This document shows positions 11,479-21,146 of a DNA stretch of 64,000 nucleotides, piece by piece; the stretch's first letter is position 1; every line of letters begins with the position of its first letter. This DNA is from Symsagittifera roscoffensis. Its lineage: Eukaryota; Xenacoelomorpha; Acoela; Convolutidae. Under the pieces are notes generated by a model, which was given only the letters and a program-made list of their open reading frames with translations, had not been told where the DNA came from and made no database searches. The DNA is taken from assembly GCF_963678635.1 (NCBI RefSeq), contig NC_087063.1, positions 41,246,759 through 41,310,758 of the forward strand, given 5' to 3'. Made by a program: the position numbers and the translations under genes.

Positions 11479-12333
11479 TCAGTAGGACACAAGTCGTTGT
11501 TTTCGACCCCGCTTTTTCTCCTTGGTTTCTGGAATTTCTGGAATTTGCTCCGCTTCGCGTTCCGTCTCCTGTGGTGTGATTCCTCCGGTATTTTCCTTCC
11601 TTCGGTTTGCTTCGATTTCCTGTTCGCGTGCAATTGTGTAGTCCGTCGCTGTCTCGTAGTTACTGGGTCGAATCGTTATGGTTTCAGTCTGTACTTGGTC
11701 CTGTCCCCCACTAGACGTTCCTTGTCCCTCTTCGCCAATGTTTGTTCCCCCACTTGTCGGTTTGGCTTGCTTCGTTGTAATTAGCGGTAAATGGTCCTCC
11801 GCGTCCGATTCTGAGTCCTCCACGATTTCCAAATTTTGGAATCGTGACTTCTTTCCCACGGTGCCATGGAAAGTTCCCCTGGTGCCTTTTGAGCTGCTTG
11901 GCTGGCTACTACTCATTAGTAACTTTCTTTTTAGGTCCCATGGCGTTGGTGGTGCCGCGATTTGTCCCGGCGCCCGTTTCTTCAAAATCTTTGCCTTCTT
12001 TAGTGCTACTCCAGATTTTCTAAGCACAGCACCATTACTCATTTCAATAGCATGCTCACTTTGATTAACTATGTCCGAGTTTAATGGTCTATACCTATTT
12101 ATATTCCGATCCCCGGTCCTCTACATCACCACTGCCGGTGGTATTTCGACTGGGTCACTTGGTGCTCGCACAATTCCAGGCTCATCCTGGTTAGCGGCTT
12201 GGTCATCGGCCAATTTCAGTGGTCTTCGCCTATTTTTCAGGTCGTACTCAGTGTCCGATCGGATTCCCCAGTTGGGTGCTAACCGGTTGAGGTTCCAAAC
12301 TGAGATGCCTTGATAGATAATCAGCGAGTCCAA
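11479..12333 (-). pseudogene. Pol C-terminal tail with in-frame TAG
   Basis: Downstream of integrase, a frame covering 12121-12333 ends in a TAG (12121-12123). The same frame then continues 26 codons to an ATG at 12042 and stays open to 11479. The tail is hydrophilic, basic at both ends and Gln/Glu/Ser/Thr-rich in the middle, with no membrane segment, so it is not an env. I see no clear chromodomain. I read it as the C-terminal extension of pol split by one nonsense codon. A separate 3' gene starting at 12042 is the alternative. 11122-11478 is untranslated, with a TATATAA-like motif near 11305. Confidence 0.6.
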
Positions 12334-12563
12334 TTTTTGCTCCGGGTTTATGCTCTACTTGAAAATCGAACGTTATAAGGCGATCTAACCATCTTGTTAA
12401 TCTGCTGAACATTGTTTGATTCTTTTTGTTGTTCCCATTTAGCAATGATACTAGTGCCTTATGATCAGTAACTACTAAAAATTTTCTTCCCAGCACATAT
12501 TTGCGGAAATATTCCGCCCCCCACACAACTGCCAGCATTTCTAATTCATTCATTGAATAATTT
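12275..12563 (-). pseudogene. Misplaced second copy of an RNase H segment
   Basis: These 289 bp repeat the RNase H segment at 14094-14319 with about 97% identity, but sit after integrase and in a different frame from it. This copy keeps 63 bp that the main RNase H lacks, including the TDHKAL motif with a catalytic Asp. The entry junction shares AAATTATTCAA with the integrase frame. The exit lies in the GGTGCT-ACCGG stretch shared by the two regions. Integrase normally has its GPY/F region here, so the segment appears to have replaced or interrupted it. Confidence 0.85.
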
Positions 12564-13260
12564 GGGCGATTGGGTCTCGTTCATCTAAACATGCAGATTT
12601 TGATCGTATTTTATTTTCCCAATTTAGATTCCGTAAAGTATGCTTTTTAGTCAAATTTCTGAGGACCGTGTTAACTTCTCGGCCGTGGTGCGCTTCGAAC
12701 GGTGTTATGTTGAGGGTGGCGTTTTTAACAAATCTTAAAGCTCCGAGGGTTCTTTCGACCATCCGATCCAAGGGTTCCGGTTTATCCTCCCGCGCATACG
12801 TAAGTACTGAGTTCTTGATGCTGCCAAACGTGCGCTCGATACATCTTGTTGCCCTATAATCGTTCACTGGCGAGAGGCGAATTTCAATTCCTTGTTCATG
12901 ACAAAATGCTCTAACCTCCTTAGACATAAAGTTTGTTCCTTGATCAACTCGAATTTGGCGCGGAACTCCATGGGCAATAATGTATGCTTTTAAAAATTTA
13001 ATAATTTTATCCGATCGGTTTGAATTACAGACCATAGCCGACGGCCAACGTGAGAACCGAACCACCGCCACCAAAACAAATTTTTTAGACTCCTTCAAGT
13101 AGTTAATGGGCCCCCAAAAATCCAGTTGTACCGATTCATTCGGTTCTTTTGGCTCCGGTATTTTCCCTATATCAACCTTCGAACACATATTTTTCAAGTT
13201 CTTACCAGCTAATGTGCATTCCTGGCAATTCCCCGCGATAGTTGCTAAGTTACGGAACAT
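12550..13260 (-). pseudogene. Integrase catalytic core (Ty3/gypsy pol)
   Basis: The frame carries the two cysteines of the integrase zinc finger (Cys12-x2-Cys15) and an RNase H-fold core with Asp47 (LDFWGP), Asp106 (VDQGTNF) and Glu142, giving the canonical D,D35E spacing. The His half of the zinc finger is in the preceding frame, so one frameshift near 13255-13300 splits the domain. The C-terminal end runs into the misplaced RNase H segment and stops at a TGA created by that junction. All catalytic residues are present in this piece. Confidence 0.9.
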
Positions 13261-14092
13261 GTACGGGTACCAGATGTCTTTGGTACCTTCTTGATTTCCC
13301 GTGGTGATAATAATGTAGCCTATTGTTTACCGCCGCTTGCAAGGTGTTAGGGATCACTAGCCTCTCGTCCATCCACAGGCATCCGTCTCTTACGTGAAAG
13401 TCCTGAGTATACTGCGCATAGTACTTACTCATCGCTGCAATTTTTGAGTGTAACTGAGGGTCTTTACATTTAATTAATTCGATAATGGCTTGTAATTGCG
13501 GATCTGAATTATATTGTGATTCTATGAATCGAAGATTAAACAATTCGGGAAGAGCGGTTTGTTTACTGACGATTTTGCAATTTTTCGGAATGACGGACAA
13601 AACCCTATTTTCCGGATTAACCGGTGGATAACTTTCGCCAGGGTAAACCGACGGAATGGAAATAATGGTATTTGTTTTAGTGTTCCGGACTTCTGTTGTA
13701 ACCGCCTGCATATCCACATCAACCTCCTCTATTTCATCGCTACTACTAATGCTGGGGTATCGTTTGAATATTTTTCTGATTTTTGGTTTCATGATTAAAT
13801 TGTGTTTTAAATTTTGAGTGTTTGTTTTTGAAGAATTTAAGTAACTAAAGTCAGCTTCAATAATAGTCCCAACTAAATTATTACTGGGCTTAATTGACCT
13901 GCCGGAAATGCAATTCGTCGCTCTGTGATTGGTCCGATTTCCACCGCATGATTGTTTGCCCTCTACCGGTCGTTTTGTATTCGATATATTACAAACGCGT
14001 CTATTATTACTAACCGGTGGAGACTCGAGTCTATTCTTGGAGAAAGCTTTCTTTTCAAATCCGAGGGCGGATCTAATTCTACTAAATGTCAT
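13250..14092 (-). pseudogene. Pol linker and integrase N-terminal zinc-finger half
   Basis: A frame of about 280 codons between RNase H and integrase. The first half is a low-complexity Asn/Ser/Arg-rich linker with scattered cysteines. The second half becomes helical and ends in the His-containing part of the integrase zinc finger (Tyr-Tyr-His-His-Gly). It overlaps the RNase H frame by about 10 bases in another register, indicating a one-base shift near 14085. It runs out of frame again before the CysCys half at 13260. Confidence 0.8.
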
Positions 14093-15065
14093 AGGTGCTT
14101 ACCGGCTGAGGTTCCAAACTGGGATGCCTTGATAGATAATCAGCGAGTCCAATTTTTGCTCCGGGTTTATGCTCTACTTGAAAATCGAACGGTATAAGGC
14201 GATCTAACCATCTTGTTAATCTGCTGAACATTGTTTTATTCTTTTTGTTGTTCCCATTTAGCAAATATTCCGCCCCCCACACAACTGCCAGCATTTCTAA
14301 TTCATTCGTTGAATAATTTTTCTCTGCCTCGTTTAAATACCGGGATGCGAATGATATCGGCCGCCAGCCGTCGGAATTTAGCTGCTCAAGGACCGCTCCG
14401 AGCCCGTTTTGACTAGCGTCACACACAATTCTTGTGTCCCGGTGTATATCAAAATGCCGAAGTTCTACTATGTTAGCTACCTGCTTTTTCAGGTTTTCGA
14501 ATGATATTTGACATTCATCACTCCAAATATAATCGTTTTTCCGGCTTAATAGTAGGCGTATTAATGCTGATGATTCCGCAAGCGCCGGAAGATTTTTTTG
14601 CAAGCTGTGAATGGAGCCCATAAAAGATTTAAGTTGTGACACCGTTTTTGGTGCTGTTAGCGATTCGATCGGTTCCGTTTTTCGGACGAGAGGTGTTATT
14701 CCGGTACGAGTTATTTTGTGCCCCAACCATTCACACTCTCTACGCGCAAATTGGCATTTAGTGAGCTTAGGCGACATATTCTCGCGATCCAACTTCCGCA
14801 AAATTTTCTCAACTGTCGAGATATGCTCAATCTCCGTACCTTTGGTGCCCACCAAAATGTCATCAATAAAGGCATTCGCCTGCGGAAATTCCGAAAGGAT
14901 CGTATCCATCACTCTTTGAAATTCCGCTGGCATGGTTGTAAGGCCGTAGAACCCCGTTTGAAAACGATACGTGCACGTTGATTTTCCTCCCACCAGCGAA
15001 AAATTGCATTGAACGCTCGTTTCCGGGCTAAGTGGTAATTGACCGTACGCGTACGTAAGATCCAT
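14082..15065 (-). pseudogene. Reverse transcriptase palm and RNase H (Ty3/gypsy pol)
   Basis: The frame continues in register from gag-pol after a single TAA. RT motifs are visible in order: the Phe-Tyr-Gly-Leu block (about residues 39-42), Phe-Ile-Asp-Asp at 66-69 (the YxDD motif with Phe in first place), and the Trp-Leu-Gly-His block near 113. RNase H follows with Asp216 (CDAS) and the NELEML Glu. The segment between AEY and LLNGN lacks 21 residues, seen in the other copy at 12.3-12.5 kb, that carry the TDHKAL motif. This RNase H should therefore be inactive. The frame ends with the RNase H C-terminal Ala-Asp-Tyr-Leu-Ser-Arg motif. Confidence 0.93.
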
Positions 15066-15074
15066 AGTAGAAAA

Positions 15075-17027
15075 TTATACGTCTCCTGGTTTCCATTTGC
15101 TTATCGTTTGTCCTACCGTATCCATAAGCTCTTCAATATTCGGCATTTGGTATTTATTCTTGTGGACTTGCATGTTCAACTCCCGGGATTCTAATGCTAA
15201 TTTTACTGATCCGTCCTTTTTCACTGTTATTACAATCGGAGAAACAAAATACTTATCCGAACATTCATTCAGCTTTTCAATGTGTCCTTGTCGTAAAAGT
15301 TTATCAATTTCCTTATCGACCTTATCCTGCAATGTGATGGGCACTCTACGTCCTTTTTGTTGAATCGGCGTTAACGTTTCGAAAAAATCCGCGTGTACCC
15401 TATAATTCTTAATTTTTCCGACTCTGTTAAAAAGGTTTTCAAATTGCTTACTGAAGTAGGTCTGCCAGTGGTCTAGTGAATCCTCCACCTCTGTTGCCTC
15501 GGCCGCTGATTGATCGTTCTGTACCAACATCACATTCTCCTCCGGTGCCTTCTGCACTATCTGCAATCCAAGATTCGGCATTAGGTCTCTCCCAATAATT
15601 GATGGTCTGCTTCCTCCAATCACTCTGATATTCGCTTTGGTCACCCATCCGTTCGTTTCCAACAATACGTCCATCGTTCCTAGTAGTCGTAAGGGGTTGC
15701 TTCCGTAATCCCTGAACTCATCGTCCTCCGGTGCCGGTGCCTTCACATTGACGCCTGCGGTGCCCAACGTCCGTTTCAATTCCCCAATGGTGAATATTGA
15801 AATGGGTGATCCACTATCTATCCAAACGTTTGTTTGCTTTCCATTTACCTTAATTGGTAGCCGGGCGCCGGCCACTTTTATTTCTGTTTCTCTCCGAGAT
15901 TTGATAGCCATGACAACATAATCTCCTGAGCTATCCGAATCCCACGATCGTTGCTTCTTTACCGGTGTATTAACCCAGCCAACGGAATTCTCATGCTGCG
16001 AGTAAGTATCCTCCGCGTCGCCTATTTCACTAGCTTCCATATCCTCTTGTTTTTGGATTAGTCCCACTGCCGGTCTTCCCCGATTGTTTCGCTTTCCCCT
16101 ACAAGTCCTCTCGTATTGTCCCGTTTTCCGGCAGAAGTTACACGTTGCATTTTTGGCTGGACAAGTTGTGAGGTGTTCCGGGGTAAAATTGGGTGGATCA
16201 CAATTATAGCATCTTCTAGAACCACCCCCTCTCATTTCTGATTGCCCTCTAAACGATCCACGGCCCCGCTGTCTTTTGTTTCTGTATCCTCCTCGGATGG
16301 TTCCCACCGGTTCCGTCTTGATTTGGAACGCTCCAGCTCTACCGGCAGTGCCACTAGTTCCTCCCGCGGTTACCAATCCGTATGACTTAGCATATTTGTA
16401 TCCACGTTCATATGAAAGTGCAATGCGGTACACCTCCTCTAGTGTCTTCGTCGAGCGACATAACTCATTTTGGGCCTCCCTATTGTTCATGTTCACAATG
16501 AACACATCCCGCAAAATCTTGGTCTCCAATGTTCCAAAATTACATCGAGCGGCCAGCCCACTCAACACTGAGTGGAACTGTTCCAACGATTCTCCTATTT
16601 GTTGCTTCCGTGCCAATAATTGGAATGTTTTGTAAGTTTCGTTCCGTTCCTTCTTAAATTCTGTTTCAATAGTATCCAAAACTCTAGAGTACCTTGTTGT
16701 AGATAAATCCAGGTGTGGTTTCCTCTTATGTAGCTCATCCTGTCCTTTCTCCCCCAGACACAAATACAAGTTCGAGATAAGCGTTTGCTCCGACGCCAGG
16801 CGATCCTTCCCGTCTACCTCCTCTGGTAATGCTGTAACCTGCGCTGCGGTTAACGTACTGGCATAATAGAAGTTCTTTAGGTTTATACTATGTTTGGCCA
16901 CCATCCCCCATTGAAATCGATTGAACCAAAGTTCCCATAGCATTGGTGGCTCTGCAAAAGTCGAGGGCCAAAACGATGTAATCCCCAGCGGGTTTTTCCC
17001 CCCACTTTGGCCTGTTGGCTGCGCCAT
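15075..17027 (-). CDS. Gag-protease and RT N-terminus, ends at in-frame TAA
   Basis: The 650-codon frame starts at the ATG formed by the last base of the LTR and the first two bases of the PBS. Residues 1-220 are a gag capsid-like region. Residues 246-270 are an Arg/Gly-rich basic stretch. Two zinc knuckles follow: Cys273, Cys276, His285, Cys289, then Cys296, Cys299, Cys309, in which the expected His is Gln304. An aspartic protease follows, with Asp404-Ser-Gly and the Ile-Ile-Gly-Arg-Asp flap-strand motif at 477-481. From about residue 555 the RT N-terminal domain begins. The TAA at 15075-15077 falls inside RT, nine bases before a Met codon in the same frame, so it is a nonsense mutation rather than a gag/pol boundary. 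Confidence 0.92.
   Translation of the reverse strand: MAQPTGQSGGKNPLGITSFWPSTFAEPPMLWELWFNRFQWGMVAKHSINLKNFYYASTLTAAQVTALPEEVDGKDRLASEQTLISNLYLCLGEKGQDELHKRKPHLDLSTTRYSRVLDTIETEFKKERNETYKTFQLLARKQQIGESLEQFHSVLSGLAARCNFGTLETKILRDVFIVNMNNREAQNELCRSTKTLEEVYRIALSYERGYKYAKSYGLVTAGGTSGTAGRAGAFQIKTEPVGTIRGGYRNKRQRGRGSFRGQSEMRGGGSRRCYNCDPPNFTPEHLTTCPAKNATCNFCRKTGQYERTCRGKRNNRGRPAVGLIQKQEDMEASEIGDAEDTYSQHENSVGWVNTPVKKQRSWDSDSSGDYVVMAIKSRRETEIKVAGARLPIKVNGKQTNVWIDSGSPISIFTIGELKRTLGTAGVNVKAPAPEDDEFRDYGSNPLRLLGTMDVLLETNGWVTKANIRVIGGSRPSIIGRDLMPNLGLQIVQKAPEENVMLVQNDQSAAEATEVEDSLDHWQTYFSKQFENLFNRVGKIKNYRVHADFFETLTPIQQKGRRVPITLQDKVDKEIDKLLRQGHIEKLNECSDKYFVSPIVITVKKDGSVKLALESRELNMQVHKNKYQMPNIEELMDTVGQTISKWKPGDV
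17009..17026 (-). promoter_or_regulatory. Primer binding site abutting the gag start
   Basis: The 18 bases immediately 3' of the 5' LTR begin TGGCGCAGCC, starting with the TGG expected to pair with a tRNA CCA end. I cannot name the tRNA. The gag ATG overlaps this site by two bases. A decayed relative at 35893 begins with the same TGGCGCAG. Confidence 0.75.
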
Positions 17028-17232
17028 GTGAAAATACGGTTTCGATTTGTTAAATTAATCCTTTGAGTTAAGTAACCGTAAATTAGAAAGTTAGTCGGAG
17101 ACAATAAAATAGCTGTCATCCGAAGGTGACAGACAAACTCCGAAGGTTAAATACCAGTTAGCGCCAGACAGATAATTGAATTAAGTAGCACAACTAGAAA
17201 TGGAACATGAACTAAATTTAGATACTATGACA
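17027..17232 (-). repeat. 5' LTR of the Ty3/gypsy element
   Basis: 206 bp, TG...CA on the minus strand, ending in TTTTCACA, followed at once by the PBS. It differs from the 3' LTR at about four positions. Confidence 0.95.
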
Positions 17233-17236
17233 GAAG

Positions 17237-18942
17237 TTATATAAGAAAAATCTTCTGCAAACAACTGAAAACTTCATTCTAGAACTTAACCTCACCCAGT
17301 GATGTTTTTTTATATATTATGCAGTCAAAATTTTCCAGCCAGATTTTGAGCAACACGATGTGGAACGAAAGTCAACTACCGAGGGCGTGGACGTTATGTT
17401 GCGACAATCAACTCAAAGTGATAATTCTTTCTGGGAGGAGAATTCAGTTCAACGCCATTAAAAAAATGAAAAAAAATCAATTCTAAAGGAAAAATGTCGC
17501 TATATCTCCTTGCGTAACCATATTTGATCTAGCTCACTTCGGATACCTTAGTGGAAATTGGCGCACATTTTAACGATCAACCTTTATGAGGAAAAGTTGT
17601 TGAATTCAGCGTTATGACCCTCCTTGGTCGGGCAAATCACTTCCCGGTCAACAAACAACACACCCATAGAACAAATCAAAGGCGCGAAGACAATCCACAA
17701 TCCGGTCCGGATTGAAATATTTAATAGAAGAAAAAAACACACTCGAAAAAATCTGAATACAATCTCATCATTTTAAATTCAAAACATTTCGGAATTTATT
17801 CGTAAACCCTATGAATGGATAATGCGACGTTTTCTGAGTTTCGTTTTATATATATTTTTTCATGTATAGCTTTGTATCTTTTGTTTTGCATATTGTTAAG
17901 TATTTACCTCTAACCAATCATGTTCCATACATAACTAACTTTTATTCTCATAATTGTAAACCCTGGCTGTTTACATTCAGACTGTTTTGATACAAAATCG
18001 GACAATATGTTCTTCAACTAATCGCGTTTTACTCAGAATTTTTCAAGGATCTATGGAAACAAAGAAAATAAGAATAATAATAAGATCGGTATTAGAGTAA
18101 GGGGTTGCACGAAATTATCCGGCCAAAAATGAGAGAGTGTGACCAACAGATGATGTTCCTTGTCAGAAACTTTTTTCTGAGTTAGCCCCAATCTCGAATA
18201 ACTCAAGTTACTCACTAACCTTGAGGGAGCGTGCGCCAAAAAAAAACCCTTTTCGTGTCTTAACCTCAATAAAATTGCAAATAAATGCCAATTATTGCCA
18301 ACTTCTCAAACTAATTTGTGTCCTCTAAAGTTTTATATGAAATTAAAAAGTTTTCGAACTAATCAAATAGTTTATAAAAATTTTCAGATACAGATAAAGA
18401 TACAGAACTTATTTAAAAATTTTCTAGTATTTCTGGATCTGTATTCTACAAGGTTGTAATTGTTTTGAGCTACTGATTCCATGTAATGGTAATTTTATTC
18501 AATTTCAATTAAGATTAGTTTACATTAGAGTATGTGTACCAATGGGTTTCATTTTTTTGAGCTTATAAAACTCCTCCCAACCAGGTGCATGAACTATGAT
18601 ATAAACGTCATGAAGATAAGGCATGTCATAGTTTATGCATTTTGGTTTTGATACATGTTCCAATTTACTGAATAAGCAATCTTTTACGGAGTATGCTTCC
18701 AGTGAAAGAGAAGCGAACCAAGTTATCCTTCCTTAATGATTTGAGACAATTGATGAGTCGAGGCCCACCACGATGCGGGCCAGTTGCTGCAAGCGGTGTA
18801 TTTTTTGCCACGGAAAAATTAAGCCGAGTTAATTTATATATGAACCAAGCTTTTTGCCTCATTTTTGACTCCAGATTAAATCGGTCCTTGAATATATAAT
18901 TTTTTCTGACCATGTTACATTGAACACACAGAAATGAGTTAC
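17237..18942. other. Intron 2 remainder
   Basis: AT-rich intronic DNA. The only recognisable item is the diverged dispersed repeat at 18060-18180, related to 7065-7185. No gene or structured element is seen elsewhere. Confidence 0.5.
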
Positions 18943-19083
18943 CATTTGGGCCTGTATTTCGGCCTGATGTTTCTTCTTGTGTTCTTGATTGATGTTCTCC
19001 ATCACATAGCCGATATCGTAGTCTTTCTTCTGGAATTGCTGCCACTCCGTCTCCATAACTCGTTCCAGCTCATTGCATAACAC
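18943..19083 (-). CDS. Host coiled-coil gene, internal exon (exon 2)
   Basis: This 141-bp exon codes for 47 residues with no stop. On the minus strand it is preceded by ATGACCAAAG (acceptor AG) and followed by GTAACT (donor), in phase 0 at both ends. The peptide is helical and charged, with Glu-Trp-Gln-Gln-Phe-Gln-Lys-Lys near its centre and His/Lys-rich turns toward its end, typical of a coiled coil. GC content is above the intronic flanks. Phase and style agree with exon 1 (24567) and exon 3 (9183). Confidence 0.75.
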
Positions 19084-19154
19084 CTTTGGTCATAAATCAA
19101 TATAAATCACTTGATATCTTCTGATAGTCTGAAAGGACAGATATTTACTCGGTC

Positions 19155-19715
19155 AAAATACTTTTTGGAACCAAAAAATGATTAAGGGAGACGAAAAAAA
19201 TATATATTTCCCATTTTCGCGTAGGAGGAGGGGTAGATCATTAGATACTTGAGGCATGTTTATAACCACTTGAAAAAAATGTAAATGATATGAAATCATG
19301 CGCCAGATTCTCCAATACTGGTGGAATACCAAAATTCACAGCACCAAAACTCAAAAACTAATTTAAAAGTGAAAAAAAAAGACTAAAGCGGATGCAATTT
19401 TTTGTCCTAAACGATGAAAAAAAGCTATTACGTACATTAAAAAGGTGCTGCGGATAAAAACTATTGACATTCAGATAACAAGTTGGTAACTTGTTTTCCT
19501 CTAAAGTTAATAACCATGGTAGCTTGCTATATTGATGCAATGATCACCCAAACAAAAATACGAGTTTTTTTTTGAAATTTCAATTTTTTTGTCTTTTTAA
19601 AAAGTTTTTCAGACATCTACCATCTACTTGAGTTAAATAACGCATTTTTGTGCGTTTTGCCAATTGGGAGGGGGGGGGGGGTAGCTCAATTGGTCATTTC
19701 GGGTGGTTGGTTGGG
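19155..19715 (+). mobile_element. hAT-like MITE, diverged copy
   Basis: It aligns by eye with 32091-32632: the ACCAAAACTCAAAAACTAA block, the GTGCTGCGGA block, and the AAACAAAAAT block before T-rich DNA occur in the same order. It ends in a 12-G run (19670-19681) and TAGCTCAATTGGTC, equivalent to the G-rich terminus of the other copy. Confidence 0.55.
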
Positions 19716-20254
19716 GGATGGGGGTGGGAGTTATTTCGATAAAACTACTAAATCCTGGATATTCCGAATATGCCCTTCAACCTGTCTCGGGAGTAAATTT
19801 TTCTAAACTTCCAAGCTATAAAATTTGAAAATTTGACTCTTTTGCTAGTTTTTGCACCGCATAGCCAATATCGATGGAGAAATAATTTGAGTCTTTAGTA
19901 CTCAATAGAGTTGTCTATATTGTCTTGCCTGAGTTTAGTTGAAATTGATTACAATCGATTTTCGAGATCAATAATAATGCTTTTATAATCAATTATAACT
20001 TTATTTTGGCACCACGCAATTGATTAAAAGCCGATTTTTATTCTAAAATATTGAATCAATAATCCATTAAAACCATTATAACCGTTTATAATTGATTATA
20101 ATCTGTACAAGGTTGAGCAAATTGTTTGCAAAATTTGCAATATTTTATGCCTTACTCACGCCTTATGTATTTTTTGGCAAAACTTACTGAATTCTTCGAC
20201 CCCACTCCCAAACACATACATTCTCGACATTCTCACAGACTTACCCTGCACCAT

Positions 20255-20266
20255 CCCCCCCCCCCC
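20255..20266 (+). repeat. C12 homopolymer
   Basis: Twelve Cs followed by CTCACTCAATCAA, resembling the terminus of the hAT-like MITE in the other orientation. Possibly a lone end. Confidence 0.4.
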
Positions 20267-20589
20267 TCACTCAATCAATTCTGCGCCAACTACTTACTCA
20301 TTTCACACAAACAGAGGGATGTGTGAAGAAAGGCGCCGGTGGGGTGGTTTTGAGGTAATTGGTGCAAGCGACGGGGATCAAACGGGCTAAAAATGACGTT
20401 TTTAAGTAATTTTAGGCGTTTTGGCTTGAGGCTGCGTATCTGGAAGATATGCAAATAGGTAAAAATTATATATAAAAAATAGGGCAGCAGAAAATAAAAA
20501 ATTAAAAATTTGATTTAAAAAAAGGAAAACGAAAAAAATCAAGATTACAGTTTTTTAACCAATTCAACAAAATTTAAATGACTCAACAC

Positions 20590-21146
20590 TGGTTAGGCGC
20601 ACAACTTTGTGTCTGTATGTTCCTGGATTCCAGAGAAAAGTATTTGAACATGTTCCAAATGTAAATGGATTCAACTTTCAAAATTCTGTGGATTCCGCGT
20701 ACAAATACCTGTAATGTAAATTTTGTCGGCAAATTAGTTTTGTTGCGTATTCCGCAACGAGCGAGTATTAATAGCTGTTCCAGATTCCGCAAATGTAAGC
20801 GGATTCTGGTTACAGTTTGCCAATTCCACTTAAAATTTTTGAAGTCCACTTGCAGTTTGCGGATTCCATTTACAGTTGCGGTTTCAAAAACAGCTCAAGT
20901 TTACGTAACACATATATTATTATTTGTATAAAGATAGCACAAACTGTTTCGGACTCCGCAAATTTTGTTGCGGAATCCACAAATTTTGTTGCGGATTCGG
21001 CAAAATTTCCATTTTTTAGAGCAATACAATATTTTAACTTTTGTCCTTGAAAGCCCAAACAGCAAAGAAAATTAGAAATTCTATTTTTTGGTCTGCTGCG
21101 GAATCCGCTTACAATTCACAAAACGCACAGTGGGGCCTCGTAATGT
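20590..21146 (-). mobile_element. MITE with CATTACGAGGCC ends, long copy
   Basis: The right end (reverse complement CATTACGAGGCCCCACTGTG) and the left block (GGTTAGGCGCACAACTTTGTG, TGTTCCTGGATTCCAGAG) match the element at 32865-33078 in inverse orientation. The interior is expanded by repeats of GCGGATTCCGCAA and TTTTGTTGCGGA units. No target duplication is seen. Confidence 0.6.

Larger units (their letters stand above)
10901..17236 (-). mobile_element. Ty3/gypsy LTR retrotransposon, full length but broken
   Basis: The element spans two 206-bp LTRs (10905-11110 and 17027-17232), bounded by the same 4-bp target duplication GAAG (10901-10904 and 17233-17236). On the minus strand the order is LTR, PBS, gag, protease, reverse transcriptase, RNase H, linker, integrase, pol tail, PPT, LTR. 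This domain order and the double zinc knuckle fit metazoan Ty3/gypsy of the Mag/K02A2.6 type. The LTRs differ at about 4 of 206 positions, so the insertion is recent. The coding frame has a stop in RT, two frameshifts, a 63-bp deletion in RNase H, a misplaced second RNase H fragment, and a TAG in the tail, so this copy is not autonomous. It sits in intron 2 of the host gene in the same orientation. Confidence 0.95.

Noticed and set aside
11479-12042. A separate envelope gene 3' of pol in the gypsy element
   Set aside because: No signal peptide or membrane segment is present, and the frame is continuous with the pol tail apart from one TAG.
11473-16635. Plus-strand frames within the gypsy element
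   Set aside because: They are antisense shadows of gag-pol.
19680-19700. TAGCTCAATTGGT resembling a tRNA A box or SINE head (also near 32580)
   Set aside because: It is the terminal/subterminal sequence of the hAT-like MITE, with no B box at the right distance.
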